Source: JAHJDR01 sp964609965 | GTDB taxonomy: Bacteria > UBA10199 > JADGCS01 | Assembly (NCBI GenBank): GCA_964609965.1 | Contig: CAZSTS010000001.1 | Coordinates: 124,001 to 188,000 of the forward strand | DNA: 64,000 nt | Reading direction: 5' to 3' | Part shown: one piece after another, positions 9,633 through 17,496 of the stretch | Position numbering within the stretch: position 1 is the stretch's first letter | Layout of the letters: every line of letters starts with the position of its first letter | Position numbers and translations under genes: made by a program | Notes under the pieces: generated by a model | What the model was told of the DNA's origin: nothing | Seen by the model: only the letters and a program-made list of their open reading frames with translations | Databases searched by the model: none

Positions 9633-10011
9633 AAGCCTTTTTAATCTCATCTCGCGAAGGTTTTGGATTGTTATCAAGAAGAGCAATCGCCGTGAGAACC
9701 ATTCCTGGAATACAAAACCCACATTGCACAGCACCTGCCTTGATAAAGGCCTCTTGAACGGGGTGCAATTTACCATCTTTTGCCACGCCCTCGATAGTTG
9801 TAATCATATCAGATTCGCTTAGCTGTGACATTTTGACAAGACAAGATTGCTTTGGTTTTCCATTGATCAAAACAATGCACGTGCCGCATACGCCAATATC
9901 ACAACCACGTTTTGTGCCAGTGAGGCGCAGATTTTCGCGCAAGACGTCGATGAGTAGTTTGTCAGATGATGTGTCGACTTGGGTAGATTTGTTATTAATA
10001 TTTAGTTTCAT
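9547..10011 (-). CDS. xdhC: 2Fe-2S subunit of a xanthine dehydrogenase (XdhC-like)
   Basis: The 154-residue protein has both 2Fe-2S motifs of the small subunit: GCDIGVCGTC with a later Cys for the plant-type cluster, and CGFC with CRCTGY for the second. It delivers electrons from the molybdenum subunit encoded immediately upstream on the same strand (10124-12388). A short repeat-containing spacer separates the two genes. The length is standard for the family. It is transcribed against yqeC and overlaps its 3' end. No dedicated FAD subunit lies beside it; YgfM may serve both hydroxylases. Confidence 0.88.
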   Translation of the reverse strand: MKLNINNKSTQVDTSSDKLLIDVLRENLRLTGTKRGCDIGVCGTCIVLINGKPKQSCLVKMSQLSESDMITTIEGVAKDGKLHPVQEAFIKAGAVQCGFCIPGMVLTAIALLDNNPKPSRDEIKKAFTKNLCRCTGYQQIFEAVEMVANLVKTQ

Positions 10012-10123
10012 GGTTTTCGGTTAGGGTTAGGGTTACGATGCCCGTATCGTTTAGCGGTTTCGGTTACGTAAAGAACACGTTACCGACCAACGTATCCGAA
10101 ACGGGTTTCGTTACCTTAACCGA
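10012..10123. repeat. Intergenic palindromic element with TTAGGG-like stretch
   Basis: This spacer inside the xdhA-xdhC operon holds GGTTAGGGTTAGGGTTACG near 10019-10037, then several partly palindromic pieces built on GTTTCGGTTACG and CGAAACGGG. The right part (about 10095-10127) closely resembles 55137-55172 upstream of ugd, both reading CGAAACGGG...ACCTTAACCGA. It looks like a dispersed noncoding repeat and not a gene. Confidence 0.6.
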
Positions 10124-12388
10124 TTAACGATGATTTTGGAGCCCTTCCAAAATCATCTCCTTAGTAATTGGCAACTTTTTCACTCTAATCCCAGTAGCAT
10201 TAAACAGAGCATTGGCAATAGCTCCTGCCATGAGTTCGTTTGTGGGTTCACCAATTGACTTAGCTCCATAAGGTCCAGCGGGATCTGGGTTTTCGACAAT
10301 ATGTGCCTTCATATCTGGAACATCAGTTGATCTGGGAATTTTGTAATTATTAAAATTAAGATTCTGAATCATACCATCTTGATGAATAACTTCTTCCATC
10401 AAGGCCTGTCCCAATCCCATGGTCATGCCACCGTAAATTTGTCCTTTGAGCATCTGAGGATCAATCACGCGACCAACATCGTGAGAACCAATCGACGAGA
10501 GCACTTTGATTTTTCCTGTTGTGGCATCTACCTCAACTTCAACACAATTACATCCATAAACATAAGTGAAGTAGGCGTCTCCTTTTCCTTTGTCATCATC
10601 CCAACCAACTTTTGAACCTTTCCACGTTCCAAAAGCGTAAAGAATGATTTTCTTCTTATGACACTCTTTAACAAGGTCTGTGAAAGTGATTTCTTTCTTG
10701 GTTCTGGAATTGATAATCTTCTCTTTCGTATATGTATAACCTTGTTTTGCCTTGCCAATGGTCTTTTCTAAAACTGGCTGCATCATTTCTTTGATCTGGC
10801 GAGCAGCGTCTATCACAGCGTTTCCGCCGACCAGTGTTCCGCGTGAAGCCACAGTGGGCCCACTATCGGTTATTGAACTCGTATCAGTATCTAAAAATAT
10901 GATTCGTTCTGGATCAATACCTAGTTCGATGGATAGAATACGAATCATAGCTGATTTAAGTCCTTGTCCGTTTTCGGAAACACCAACTTCTAAAATAATC
11001 GAACCATCGTTCTGAACATTCACAATAGCGGAACACATGTCTTTGCCTTCAGCTCCTAAACTCACACCGCGATAAGAGCAGGCAATTCCTGGGCCATGGT
11101 ATTTGTTTTGGGAATCAGCTTTACCTCTAGATGATTTTTTGAATTTACTTTCCCAGTCAAATTTCTTCAGAGTTTCATTCATCACTTGCGAAATAGAAAC
11201 TTTGTGCCCAGAGAGAGTTTGGCCAGTGTGGATTTTGTCATTTTGTTGAAAGAAGTTTTTCTCTCTAAATTTAATTGGATCAATTCTTAATTGATACGCT
11301 ACCATGTCCATAAAAGATTCCATGGCAAAGTTATACTGTGGTGTTCCAAAGCCTCTCATAGCTCCGGAAAACGTATTGTTCGTGTAAACTGCAATCGAGT
11401 CACAATGAACGTGTGGAACTTTATAAGGGCCTGTGCATTGAACAGTAGGGCGCCAAATAACAAAAGGGCTGACTGAACAATAGGGCCCACCATCAGCTAC
11501 AATAAACGATTCAAGGGCCTGGATTTTATTTTCGTCATCAACAGCCAATTTAAGACGGATATTAAAAGGGTGTCTCTTGTAACTCTCGCGCATTGATTCT
11601 TCGCGGGTGAGAGTTAGTTTAACAGGCTTTTCTGTTCTAAAAGCAAGTAAAGCTGCACGTGCGCACATGGCAGAGATGGTATCGTCGCGACCGCCAAAAC
11701 CACCACCAAGTGTTGTTTGAATGATTCTCACTCGATTCAAAGTGAGCCCCATAAAACGGGTAACGTACTTTCGGGTCGAAAATGGGTGTTGCATGCCACC
11801 ATACACAGTAATCGTATTATCTGGATTCTTGATGGCCACGCAGGATTCTGGTTCGAGGTAGGCGTGTTCTATAAATTGCGTTTGAAATTCTGATTCAAAT
11901 ACCTTTTCCGCTTTTTCAAATTTATTTGCTGGTGCACCATGCCTTAATTTAGCTGTGGATGTGATATTGTTTTCTTTATCCTCGTGGATTTTTGGTGCGT
12001 CTTCTTTGAGGGCATCAAAGGGAGTGAATAGGGCTGTAAGAGGTTCGTATTCGACTTTGATAGTTTCGACTGCCTGGCATGCTGTCTGATAATCATGAGC
12101 AACCACAACAGCCACAACATCGCCAAGATATCTCACCTTTTCATCTGCCAGAACAGAGTGATCTTTGACAATACCACCGACCCTTCGTTCACCAAGACAG
12201 TCTTTGGCAGTAATAATATCAACAACACCTGGAATGTTGAGAGATTCGGTTGTATTAATGTTCAGGATTTTTGCATGTGGATGTTCAGAATAGAGCTGTT
12301 TGGCATGCAGCATCTGGTCAAACTTTAAGTCATCGGCATATATGGCCTTTCCTGTAACCTTTTCATAGGCATCTGAGCGGTTGGGCAT
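10124..12388 (-). CDS. xdhA: Molybdopterin-binding subunit of a xanthine dehydrogenase (XdhA-like)
   Basis: The 754-residue product matches the length of E. coli XdhA. It opens with the substrate-channel domain (EKVTGKAIYADDL), contains the GGGFGGRDD cofactor loop, FGTPQYNFAMES, and ends with GPYGAKSIGEPTNE, in which the glutamate is the expected catalytic base. It would oxidise a purine or aldehyde at the Mo centre. It is transcribed away from the TrpB-like gene at 12596, so the 12389-12595 spacer holds divergent promoters. With XdhD this gives two distinct Mo hydroxylases in one cluster, which could act on different ring positions or substrates (inference). Confidence 0.9.
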   Translation of the reverse strand: MPNRSDAYEKVTGKAIYADDLKFDQMLHAKQLYSEHPHAKILNINTTESLNIPGVVDIITAKDCLGERRVGGIVKDHSVLADEKVRYLGDVVAVVVAHDYQTACQAVETIKVEYEPLTALFTPFDALKEDAPKIHEDKENNITSTAKLRHGAPANKFEKAEKVFESEFQTQFIEHAYLEPESCVAIKNPDNTITVYGGMQHPFSTRKYVTRFMGLTLNRVRIIQTTLGGGFGGRDDTISAMCARAALLAFRTEKPVKLTLTREESMRESYKRHPFNIRLKLAVDDENKIQALESFIVADGGPYCSVSPFVIWRPTVQCTGPYKVPHVHCDSIAVYTNNTFSGAMRGFGTPQYNFAMESFMDMVAYQLRIDPIKFREKNFFQQNDKIHTGQTLSGHKVSISQVMNETLKKFDWESKFKKSSRGKADSQNKYHGPGIACSYRGVSLGAEGKDMCSAIVNVQNDGSIILEVGVSENGQGLKSAMIRILSIELGIDPERIIFLDTDTSSITDSGPTVASRGTLVGGNAVIDAARQIKEMMQPVLEKTIGKAKQGYTYTKEKIINSRTKKEITFTDLVKECHKKKIILYAFGTWKGSKVGWDDDKGKGDAYFTYVYGCNCVEVEVDATTGKIKVLSSIGSHDVGRVIDPQMLKGQIYGGMTMGLGQALMEEVIHQDGMIQNLNFNNYKIPRSTDVPDMKAHIVENPDPAGPYGAKSIGEPTNELMAGAIANALFNATGIRVKKLPITKEMILEGLQNHR

Positions 12389-12483
12389 AACCCGGAAATA
12401 GCAGAAATGAACCTAAAGACCAAGGATTTGTAAGTTCAGAGAATCCCCTTGATTTTTCTATATATTAGTATTTTATAATTTTT

Positions 12484-12572
12484 CCATTTTTCAACTGTAC
12501 CTGGCACCTCCAATAGGCTAATGGAATTCAAAGTACCTGGCCCGGTACCATATGGTATCCGGGCTGGCACCC
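12484..12572. repeat. Divergent promoter spacer with GTACCTGGCACC repeat and hairpin
   Basis: TGTACCTGGCACC occurs at 12496-12508, and a related AAAGTACCTGGCCC starts near 12529. The latter runs into the palindrome CCCGGTACCATATGGTATCC, closed by GGGCTGGCACC. The same 13-mer is present inside ygfM (2631-2643) and, inverted, inside yqeB (8572-8584). The element lies between the divergent xdhA-like and TrpB-like genes, so it could be a transposed palindrome or part of a regulatory site. Confidence 0.55.
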
Positions 12573-12595
12573 AAACGATGATATGAGGAGAAATC

Positions 12596-14065
12596 ATGAC
12601 AAACAAGATAACTATCGATAAAAACGTAAGAAACAAGGCTATTCAAAAATGTAAAGAGCAGGGGATCATCCTTCCCACATTTGCTGAGCAAAAAGACCCA
12701 TCAAAGGTACCTGAGAAAATCAAAGCGAAACTGAAAGATGTAGGCCTTTGGGATGTGAATTCTCTAAATCTCTTTCGTGTGACTTGGAAAAATGATTCCA
12801 AGACTGGAACTTATGGTGATGTGAATTATCTAGAACTGCCTTCCAGTCTCACAGGTGTTAAAGCCAGGGTCATTGGACTTGTAGGTAAATACTTCCCTAC
12901 AGGCGCACACAAGGTTGGTGCTTCTTTTGGCTGCTTAGCTCCCCGCTTGGTGACTGGTCAATTTGACCCTACTAGCCAAAAGGCTGTTTGGCCCTCCACA
13001 GGCAATTATTGCCGCGGTGGTGCTTATATTGCCAGCTTGCTCGCTTGTGATTCTGTTGCCATTTTACCCGAAGAGATGAGCCAAGAACGTTTTACATGGC
13101 TCAAAGAAATTGGTTCAGAGATTTTTGCCACTCCTGGTTGTGAATCCAATGTTAAAGAAATCTATGACAAGTGCTGGGAACTCAAAAAAGAACGCGGTGA
13201 TAAAGTAGTCGTCTTTAATCAATTCGATGAATTTGGAAACAGCATGTGGCATTACAATATTACAGCCAACGCGATCCACGAAGTTTTGCAAAACGCAATG
13301 GGCCCCAAAGATACGTTTGCTGGTTACGTTTCTGCTACTGGTTCAGCAGGCACTATTGCTGCTGGAGATCGACTGAAAGAACTCTATCCAAATTCAAAAA
13401 TCGTGGCCTCTGAGGCGCTTCAATGTCCCACACTTTACAACAATGGCTATGGTGGACACCGTATAGAAGGCATTGGTGACAAGCACGTGCCTTGGATCCA
13501 TAATGTCAAAAATACTGACCTGATTTCGGCTGTTGATGACGAAGCCTGCATGCACTTGATGAGTCTTTTTAACGAAGACGAAGGCAAGGCCTATTTAAAA
13601 GAGATTGGCGTTTCAGACGATGTGATTAGCAAACTTGAGCTCATGGGAATCAGTGGCATATCAAATATGCTTTCTGCTGTGAAAATGGCCAAGTATTATG
13701 AACTCACAGAAAACGATGTGATTTTTACCATATTCACAGACTCCATGGAAATGTATCAATCTCGTTTAGAAGAAGAAAGAAAAGAGCGAGGTACTTACAC
13801 ACACGAAACAGCTGCTGTTGATTGGAATCGTTATCTGTCTGGTTTTGGCACAGATTATCTTTTGGAACTCAGTTATGCTGATCGAAAAAGGGTGCACAAC
13901 CTCAAGTACTTTACTTGGATCGAACAACAGGCCAAAGAAATCGATGATCTCAATGCCCAGTGGTATGACCGTGATTATTGGACATCAAAATTCAGAATGA
14001 CTGATGAGTATGATGCATTGATCAAGGAGTTTAATGCAGAGGTTGGATTGTTGGAAACATTATAA
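12596..14065 (+). CDS. TrpB-like fold-type II PLP enzyme of unknown substrate
   Basis: The 489-residue protein belongs to the tryptophan synthase beta / cysteine synthase superfamily. The Schiff-base lysine is K106 in PTGAHKVGA, which resembles the GAHK motif of TrpB, and a phosphate-binding glycine loop follows in TGSAGTIAAGD. The C-terminal 130 residues, charged and aromatic, are not part of the common fold. A GAGGAG SD precedes the ATG. It is not a normal TrpB, cysteine synthase or YgeX-type diaminopropionate ammonia-lyase. From memory, similar genes occur in clostridial purine clusters. Placed beside ygeY and ygeW, it may deaminate or eliminate from an amino acid released by ring cleavage; that is inference. 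Confidence 0.75.
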   Translation: MTNKITIDKNVRNKAIQKCKEQGIILPTFAEQKDPSKVPEKIKAKLKDVGLWDVNSLNLFRVTWKNDSKTGTYGDVNYLELPSSLTGVKARVIGLVGKYFPTGAHKVGASFGCLAPRLVTGQFDPTSQKAVWPSTGNYCRGGAYIASLLACDSVAILPEEMSQERFTWLKEIGSEIFATPGCESNVKEIYDKCWELKKERGDKVVVFNQFDEFGNSMWHYNITANAIHEVLQNAMGPKDTFAGYVSATGSAGTIAAGDRLKELYPNSKIVASEALQCPTLYNNGYGGHRIEGIGDKHVPWIHNVKNTDLISAVDDEACMHLMSLFNEDEGKAYLKEIGVSDDVISKLELMGISGISNMLSAVKMAKYYELTENDVIFTIFTDSMEMYQSRLEEERKERGTYTHETAAVDWNRYLSGFGTDYLLELSYADRKRVHNLKYFTWIEQQAKEIDDLNAQWYDRDYWTSKFRMTDEYDALIKEFNAEVGLLETL

Positions 14066-14070
14066 TATTC

Positions 14071-14160
14071 CGTCCCCCCTTTGTAAGGGGGGACTTTAGG
14101 GGGGTAGAGACTAGATTGTCTACCTCCCCCTAACCCCCTCCTTATAAAGGAGGGGGGGGT
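14071..14160. repeat. Long inverted repeat, CCCCTCTCCTTTGTAAGG family
   Basis: Two arms of about 38 bases face each other around a short loop near 14108-14119. The left arm holds CCCCCCTTTGTAAGGGGGG and ends in GGGGGGTAGA; the right arm starts TCTACCTCCCCCT and holds CCTTATAAAGGAGGGG. It fills the gap between the PLP enzyme and ygeY and would form a strong hairpin in DNA or RNA. Related arms occur at 15369-15471 and 30127-30170. Confidence 0.75.
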
Positions 14161-14175
14161 ATCAAAGGAGATACA

Positions 14176-15360
14176 ATGAACAAGATTTTAGAACTCGCAG
14201 AAAAGTATGAGAACGATGTGGCAAACTTTCTTGTCGACATCACAAAGATCCCCTCCTTGTCTGGACAAGAAAAGGGCGTTGTAGAGCGCATTTCACAAGA
14301 AATGAAAAAGGTTGGCTTTGATGAAGTCAGAGTGGATGGTCTAGGTTCTGTGATTGGCAAAATTGGCAATGGCCCACTCAAAATAGCCTTTGATGCACAC
14401 ATCGACACTGTAGATGTGGGCAGTCGCGATCTTTGGGATTTTGACCCTTATGATTCTCATATCAAAGACGGTAAAGTGTGGGGCAGAGGTGTGGCTGACC
14501 AAAAAGGCGGTATGGCAAGCATGGTTTATGCCGGAAAAATCATCAAAGAACTAGGATTGGCCGATAAAGTGACTGTGTACATGGTAGGCTCAGTCATGGA
14601 AGAAGATTGCGATGGCCTTTGTTGGGATTATCTCATCAAAGAAGAGGGTTTCAAACCTGATATCTGTGTGTCAACCGAACCCACGAGTCTCAATATTTAT
14701 CGCGGCCACCGTGGACGCATGGAAATGAAGGTGCATACTAAAGGTCTATCCTGTCATGGTTCAGCACCAGAGCGTGGTGTGAATGCGATTTATAAAATGT
14801 CGCGCATTGCTTTAGGAATCGAAGAACTTAATGAACGTATTAAGAGCGATGACTTTTTGGGCAAGGGTACAGTGGCAGTGTCTGAATTCACATCAGTCAG
14901 TCCTTCTCTTTGTGCCGTGTCTGATGCAGCCTCTATTCACCTAGACCGTAGACTCACTTGGGGTGAAACAGAAGAATCTGCTGTAGCAGAGGTCAAAGAA
15001 GTCATCAAAGATGATAAGGAAGCTTCTGTCGAAGTCCCTGTTTACGAAGGAAAAGGATACACAGGAAATTCTTATCAAATGAAAAAGTACTTTCCTACAT
15101 GGAAGCTTGATGAGAATCACGAATTTATCACAGCAGCTGTAAAAGGTTATAAAGCCTTATTTAGCAAAGACCCCGTGGTTGATAAATGGACGTTTTCAAC
15201 AAATGGTGTTGCCATTATGGGAATCCACGGCATTCCTTGTTTTGGTTTTGGGCCTGGACATGAGCCACAAGCGCACAGCCCTAATGAGTGGACACCAGTT
15301 GAACATCTGGTAAAAGCCAGTGCATTTTATGCACAATTTGTAGAAGAAATGGGGAGATGA
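14176..15360 (+). CDS. ygeY: YgeY-like M20 family hydrolase
   Basis: This is a 394-residue M20 metallopeptidase-type amidohydrolase. It carries DAHIDTV (first metal histidine), RGVADQKGG (bridging aspartate), MEEDCDG (catalytic and metal glutamates) and a distal histidine in GHEPQAHSPNE. The family, annotated as selenium-metabolism-linked, is a hallmark of purine clusters; it probably hydrolyses an amide or ureido bond in a ring-opened intermediate. An AAAGGAG SD precedes the ATG. Hairpin repeats flank the gene on both sides, so mRNA processing or attenuation between cluster genes is possible. Exact substrate is unknown to me. Confidence 0.88.
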   Translation: MNKILELAEKYENDVANFLVDITKIPSLSGQEKGVVERISQEMKKVGFDEVRVDGLGSVIGKIGNGPLKIAFDAHIDTVDVGSRDLWDFDPYDSHIKDGKVWGRGVADQKGGMASMVYAGKIIKELGLADKVTVYMVGSVMEEDCDGLCWDYLIKEEGFKPDICVSTEPTSLNIYRGHRGRMEMKVHTKGLSCHGSAPERGVNAIYKMSRIALGIEELNERIKSDDFLGKGTVAVSEFTSVSPSLCAVSDAASIHLDRRLTWGETEESAVAEVKEVIKDDKEASVEVPVYEGKGYTGNSYQMKKYFPTWKLDENHEFITAAVKGYKALFSKDPVVDKWTFSTNGVAIMGIHGIPCFGFGPGHEPQAHSPNEWTPVEHLVKASAFYAQFVEEMGR

Positions 15361-15368
15361 AAATTAAT

Positions 15369-15471
15369 ATTTGCCCCCCTCTCCTTTGTAAGGAGAGGGT
15401 TGGGGAGAGGTAGATGAAACGTTTATTTTGACTACCTCCCCTTTGTCCCATCCTTACAAAGGAGGGGAGGG
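15369..15471. repeat. Long inverted repeat, second copy of the CCCCTCTCCTTTGTAAGG family
   Basis: The left arm contains CCCCTCTCCTTTGTAAGGAG and ends with GGGGAGAGGTAG; the right arm begins CTACCTCCCC and ends CCTTACAAAGGAGGGGAGGG. The arms are complementary over most of their length around an AT-rich loop (15414-15437). The element lies between ygeY and ygeW and is related to 14071-14160. Confidence 0.75.
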
Positions 15472-15489
15472 TTTGAAAAGGAGAAAACA

Positions 15490-16497
15490 ATGAAAAACTT
15501 AAAAGGAAAACATTTTATCACAACAGAAGATTGGTCAAAAGAAGAACTAGATCATCTCATGAATCTTTCACACGATTTTAAAGCGCGAAAGAAAAAAGGT
15601 GAGGTGAGCAATCTTTTAGAAAACCAAACCCTCTTCATGTTGTTTTTTGAACAGTCTACGCGAACACGTAACTCAATGGGTTGTGGTATCACACAATTTG
15701 GTGGCAACTCTCATGATCTCACTCCAGACAAGGTTCAAATCTCTCATGGCGAAACTGCCAAAGACACGGCTATCGTTTTAGGCCGTATGGGGCATGCCAT
15801 TGCCTGCCGCTGCTGTTTTTACAACGAAGGAAATAAATATCTCAATGAACTAGCCAAATGGTCACCTGTACCTGTTATGAGTCTCCAAGACGATCTGTAT
15901 CACCCTATGCAGATGTTGGCAGATCTCATGGTTATGCAAGAAAAGTTTGGAAAGAATCTTAAAGGACTTAATGTCACTGTGAGCTGGGCCTATGCTGAGT
16001 CTCATGCCAAACCTATTTCTGTTCCCCTTGAACAAATGCTTCTTTTTACACGATACGGGATGAATGTGACCATTGCCCATCCAGAAGAATTTCCTCTTCT
16101 CCCAGCCATGACAGACAAAGCCCATAACTCTGCAAAAGAATCTGGCGGCAGTCTTAAATTTGTTAATGACATGGACGAAGGTTTCAAGGATGCGCAGATA
16201 GTGATTCCTAAAAACTGGGGTGGCTTTGCAAATTTTGATAAGTGGGAAGACTCAGATGCACAAAAGGCTGCTATGAAAGCAAATCTTTCAAAGCATAAAG
16301 ATTGGATTTGTGATGAAAGAAGAATGGGCCTTGCAAGTAAAGATGTAAAATACATGCATGCCTTACCAGCTGACCGTGGCAGAGAAGTCACTGATGCTGT
16401 GATTGATAACGAAAAATGGTCAATTATTTATGATGAAGCCGAAAACAGACTCCACACAGCAAAAGCTGTGATGGCAGCTACAATGGGAGGCGTGTAA
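15490..16497 (+). CDS. ygeW: YgeW-like knotted carbamoyltransferase
   Basis: The protein shows the carbamoyl-phosphate motif STRTR (residues 56-60), the HPMQ motif (YHPMQMLADLM) and a C-terminal MHALPADRG, the pattern of aspartate/ornithine transcarbamylase relatives. It is 335 residues, shorter than E. coli YgeW as I remember it (about 396). In this pathway it is expected to run in the phosphorolytic direction, releasing carbamoyl phosphate from a ureido compound for the adjacent carbamate kinase. A GGAG SD lies in AAAAGGAGAAAACA before the ATG. The stop is immediately followed by the GTG of the kinase gene. Confidence 0.9.
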   Translation: MKNLKGKHFITTEDWSKEELDHLMNLSHDFKARKKKGEVSNLLENQTLFMLFFEQSTRTRNSMGCGITQFGGNSHDLTPDKVQISHGETAKDTAIVLGRMGHAIACRCCFYNEGNKYLNELAKWSPVPVMSLQDDLYHPMQMLADLMVMQEKFGKNLKGLNVTVSWAYAESHAKPISVPLEQMLLFTRYGMNVTIAHPEEFPLLPAMTDKAHNSAKESGGSLKFVNDMDEGFKDAQIVIPKNWGGFANFDKWEDSDAQKAAMKANLSKHKDWICDERRMGLASKDVKYMHALPADRGREVTDAVIDNEKWSIIYDEAENRLHTAKAVMAATMGGV

Positions 16498-17442
16498 GTG
16501 AAAAAAATAGCAGTCATAGCTGTCGGAGGGAATTCACTCATCTCTGATAAAGAACATCAGACGATTCCTGATCAATCTCTTCAGGCCATGCAGACCGTGC
16601 ATCACATCATTTCGTTGATTGAGAATGGCTATCAAGTGGTTCTCACACATGGTAATGGTCCACAGGTTGGTTTTATTCTCCTTCGATCAGACTATTCTCG
16701 TGGCATTATCCACACTGTGCCTTTGGACATCTGTGTGGCTGATACCCAAGGTTCTATTGGATATCAGTTTCAACAAGCCTTGAATAATGAGCTTCGCAAA
16801 AAGAAAATCGACAAAAAAGTAGCGACTATCGTTACACAGGTTGTGGTTGATAAAGATGATGAGGCCTATCAACATCCCACAAAGCCTATTGGACGATTTT
16901 ACACCAAAGAAGAGGCTGAAAAACGACAAAAAGATAATGGCTGGGATATGATGGAAGATGCTGGCCGTGGTTGGCGCCGCGTTGTGGCATCACCTGTGCC
17001 AAAAGAGATTATCGAAATCGATATGATCAAACATCTTATTGACAATGATGTCCTTGTGATTGCTGCTGGTGGTGGTGGTATTCCTGTTGTGAGAGATGAG
17101 AATGGTGATTTATCTGGAGTCGCCGCTGTGATCGACAAAGACCTTGCTTCAGCCTTACTAGCCAATAACCTCGAAGCAGAACTCTACATCATTTCAACAA
17201 ATGTTGAAAAAGTATGTATTAATTTTGGAAAACCTAATGAAGAACAAATTGGTCGAATGACGGTTTCAGAAGCTAAACAATACATTCAAGAAGGTCACTT
17301 TAGCCCAGGTTCTATGTTGCCAAAGATTGAGGCTGCTCTTGATTTTCTCAAAGGTGGTGGACAAGAAGTCCTCATCACAAATTACGAGAATCTTGAAAGC
17401 GCCATTACTGGTAAGACTGGGACGAGGATTGTGAGGGACTGA
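16498..17442 (+). CDS. arcC: Carbamate kinase (YqeA/ArcC-like)
   Basis: The 314-residue length and motifs AVGGNSLI (N-terminus), THGNGPQVG, AAGGGGIPV and DKDLASALLA identify an amino-acid kinase fold carbamate kinase. It transfers the phosphate of carbamoyl phosphate to ADP, yielding ATP, ammonia and CO2. The GTG start directly abuts the ygeW stop, so the two are translationally coupled. This pair is the likely site of substrate-level ATP formation in the cluster. E. coli has the equivalent gene yqeA in the same neighbourhood. Confidence 0.92.
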   Translation: MKKIAVIAVGGNSLISDKEHQTIPDQSLQAMQTVHHIISLIENGYQVVLTHGNGPQVGFILLRSDYSRGIIHTVPLDICVADTQGSIGYQFQQALNNELRKKKIDKKVATIVTQVVVDKDDEAYQHPTKPIGRFYTKEEAEKRQKDNGWDMMEDAGRGWRRVVASPVPKEIIEIDMIKHLIDNDVLVIAAGGGGIPVVRDENGDLSGVAAVIDKDLASALLANNLEAELYIISTNVEKVCINFGKPNEEQIGRMTVSEAKQYIQEGHFSPGSMLPKIEAALDFLKGGGQEVLITNYENLESAITGKTGTRIVRD

Positions 17443-17476
17443 GCCTACGATCCTAAGCGCCTATGCACCTACGTTT
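17441..17476. repeat. Short dispersed repeat, CCTACGATCCTA family
   Basis: The spacer after carbamate kinase reads GCCTACGATCCTAAGCGCC then TATGCACCTACG. The reverse complement of 31914-31947 carries nearly the same sequence (CCTACGATCCTACGCGCC, TATGCTCCTACG). It is a short noncoding repeat; no function can be assigned. Confidence 0.5.
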
Positions 17477-17496
17477 CGAATGAATGGAGATAAAAT

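Noticed and set aside
10019..10037. Telomere-like TTAGGG repeats
   Set aside because: Only two or three degenerate units inside a bacterial intergenic repeat, so no telomere function is supported.
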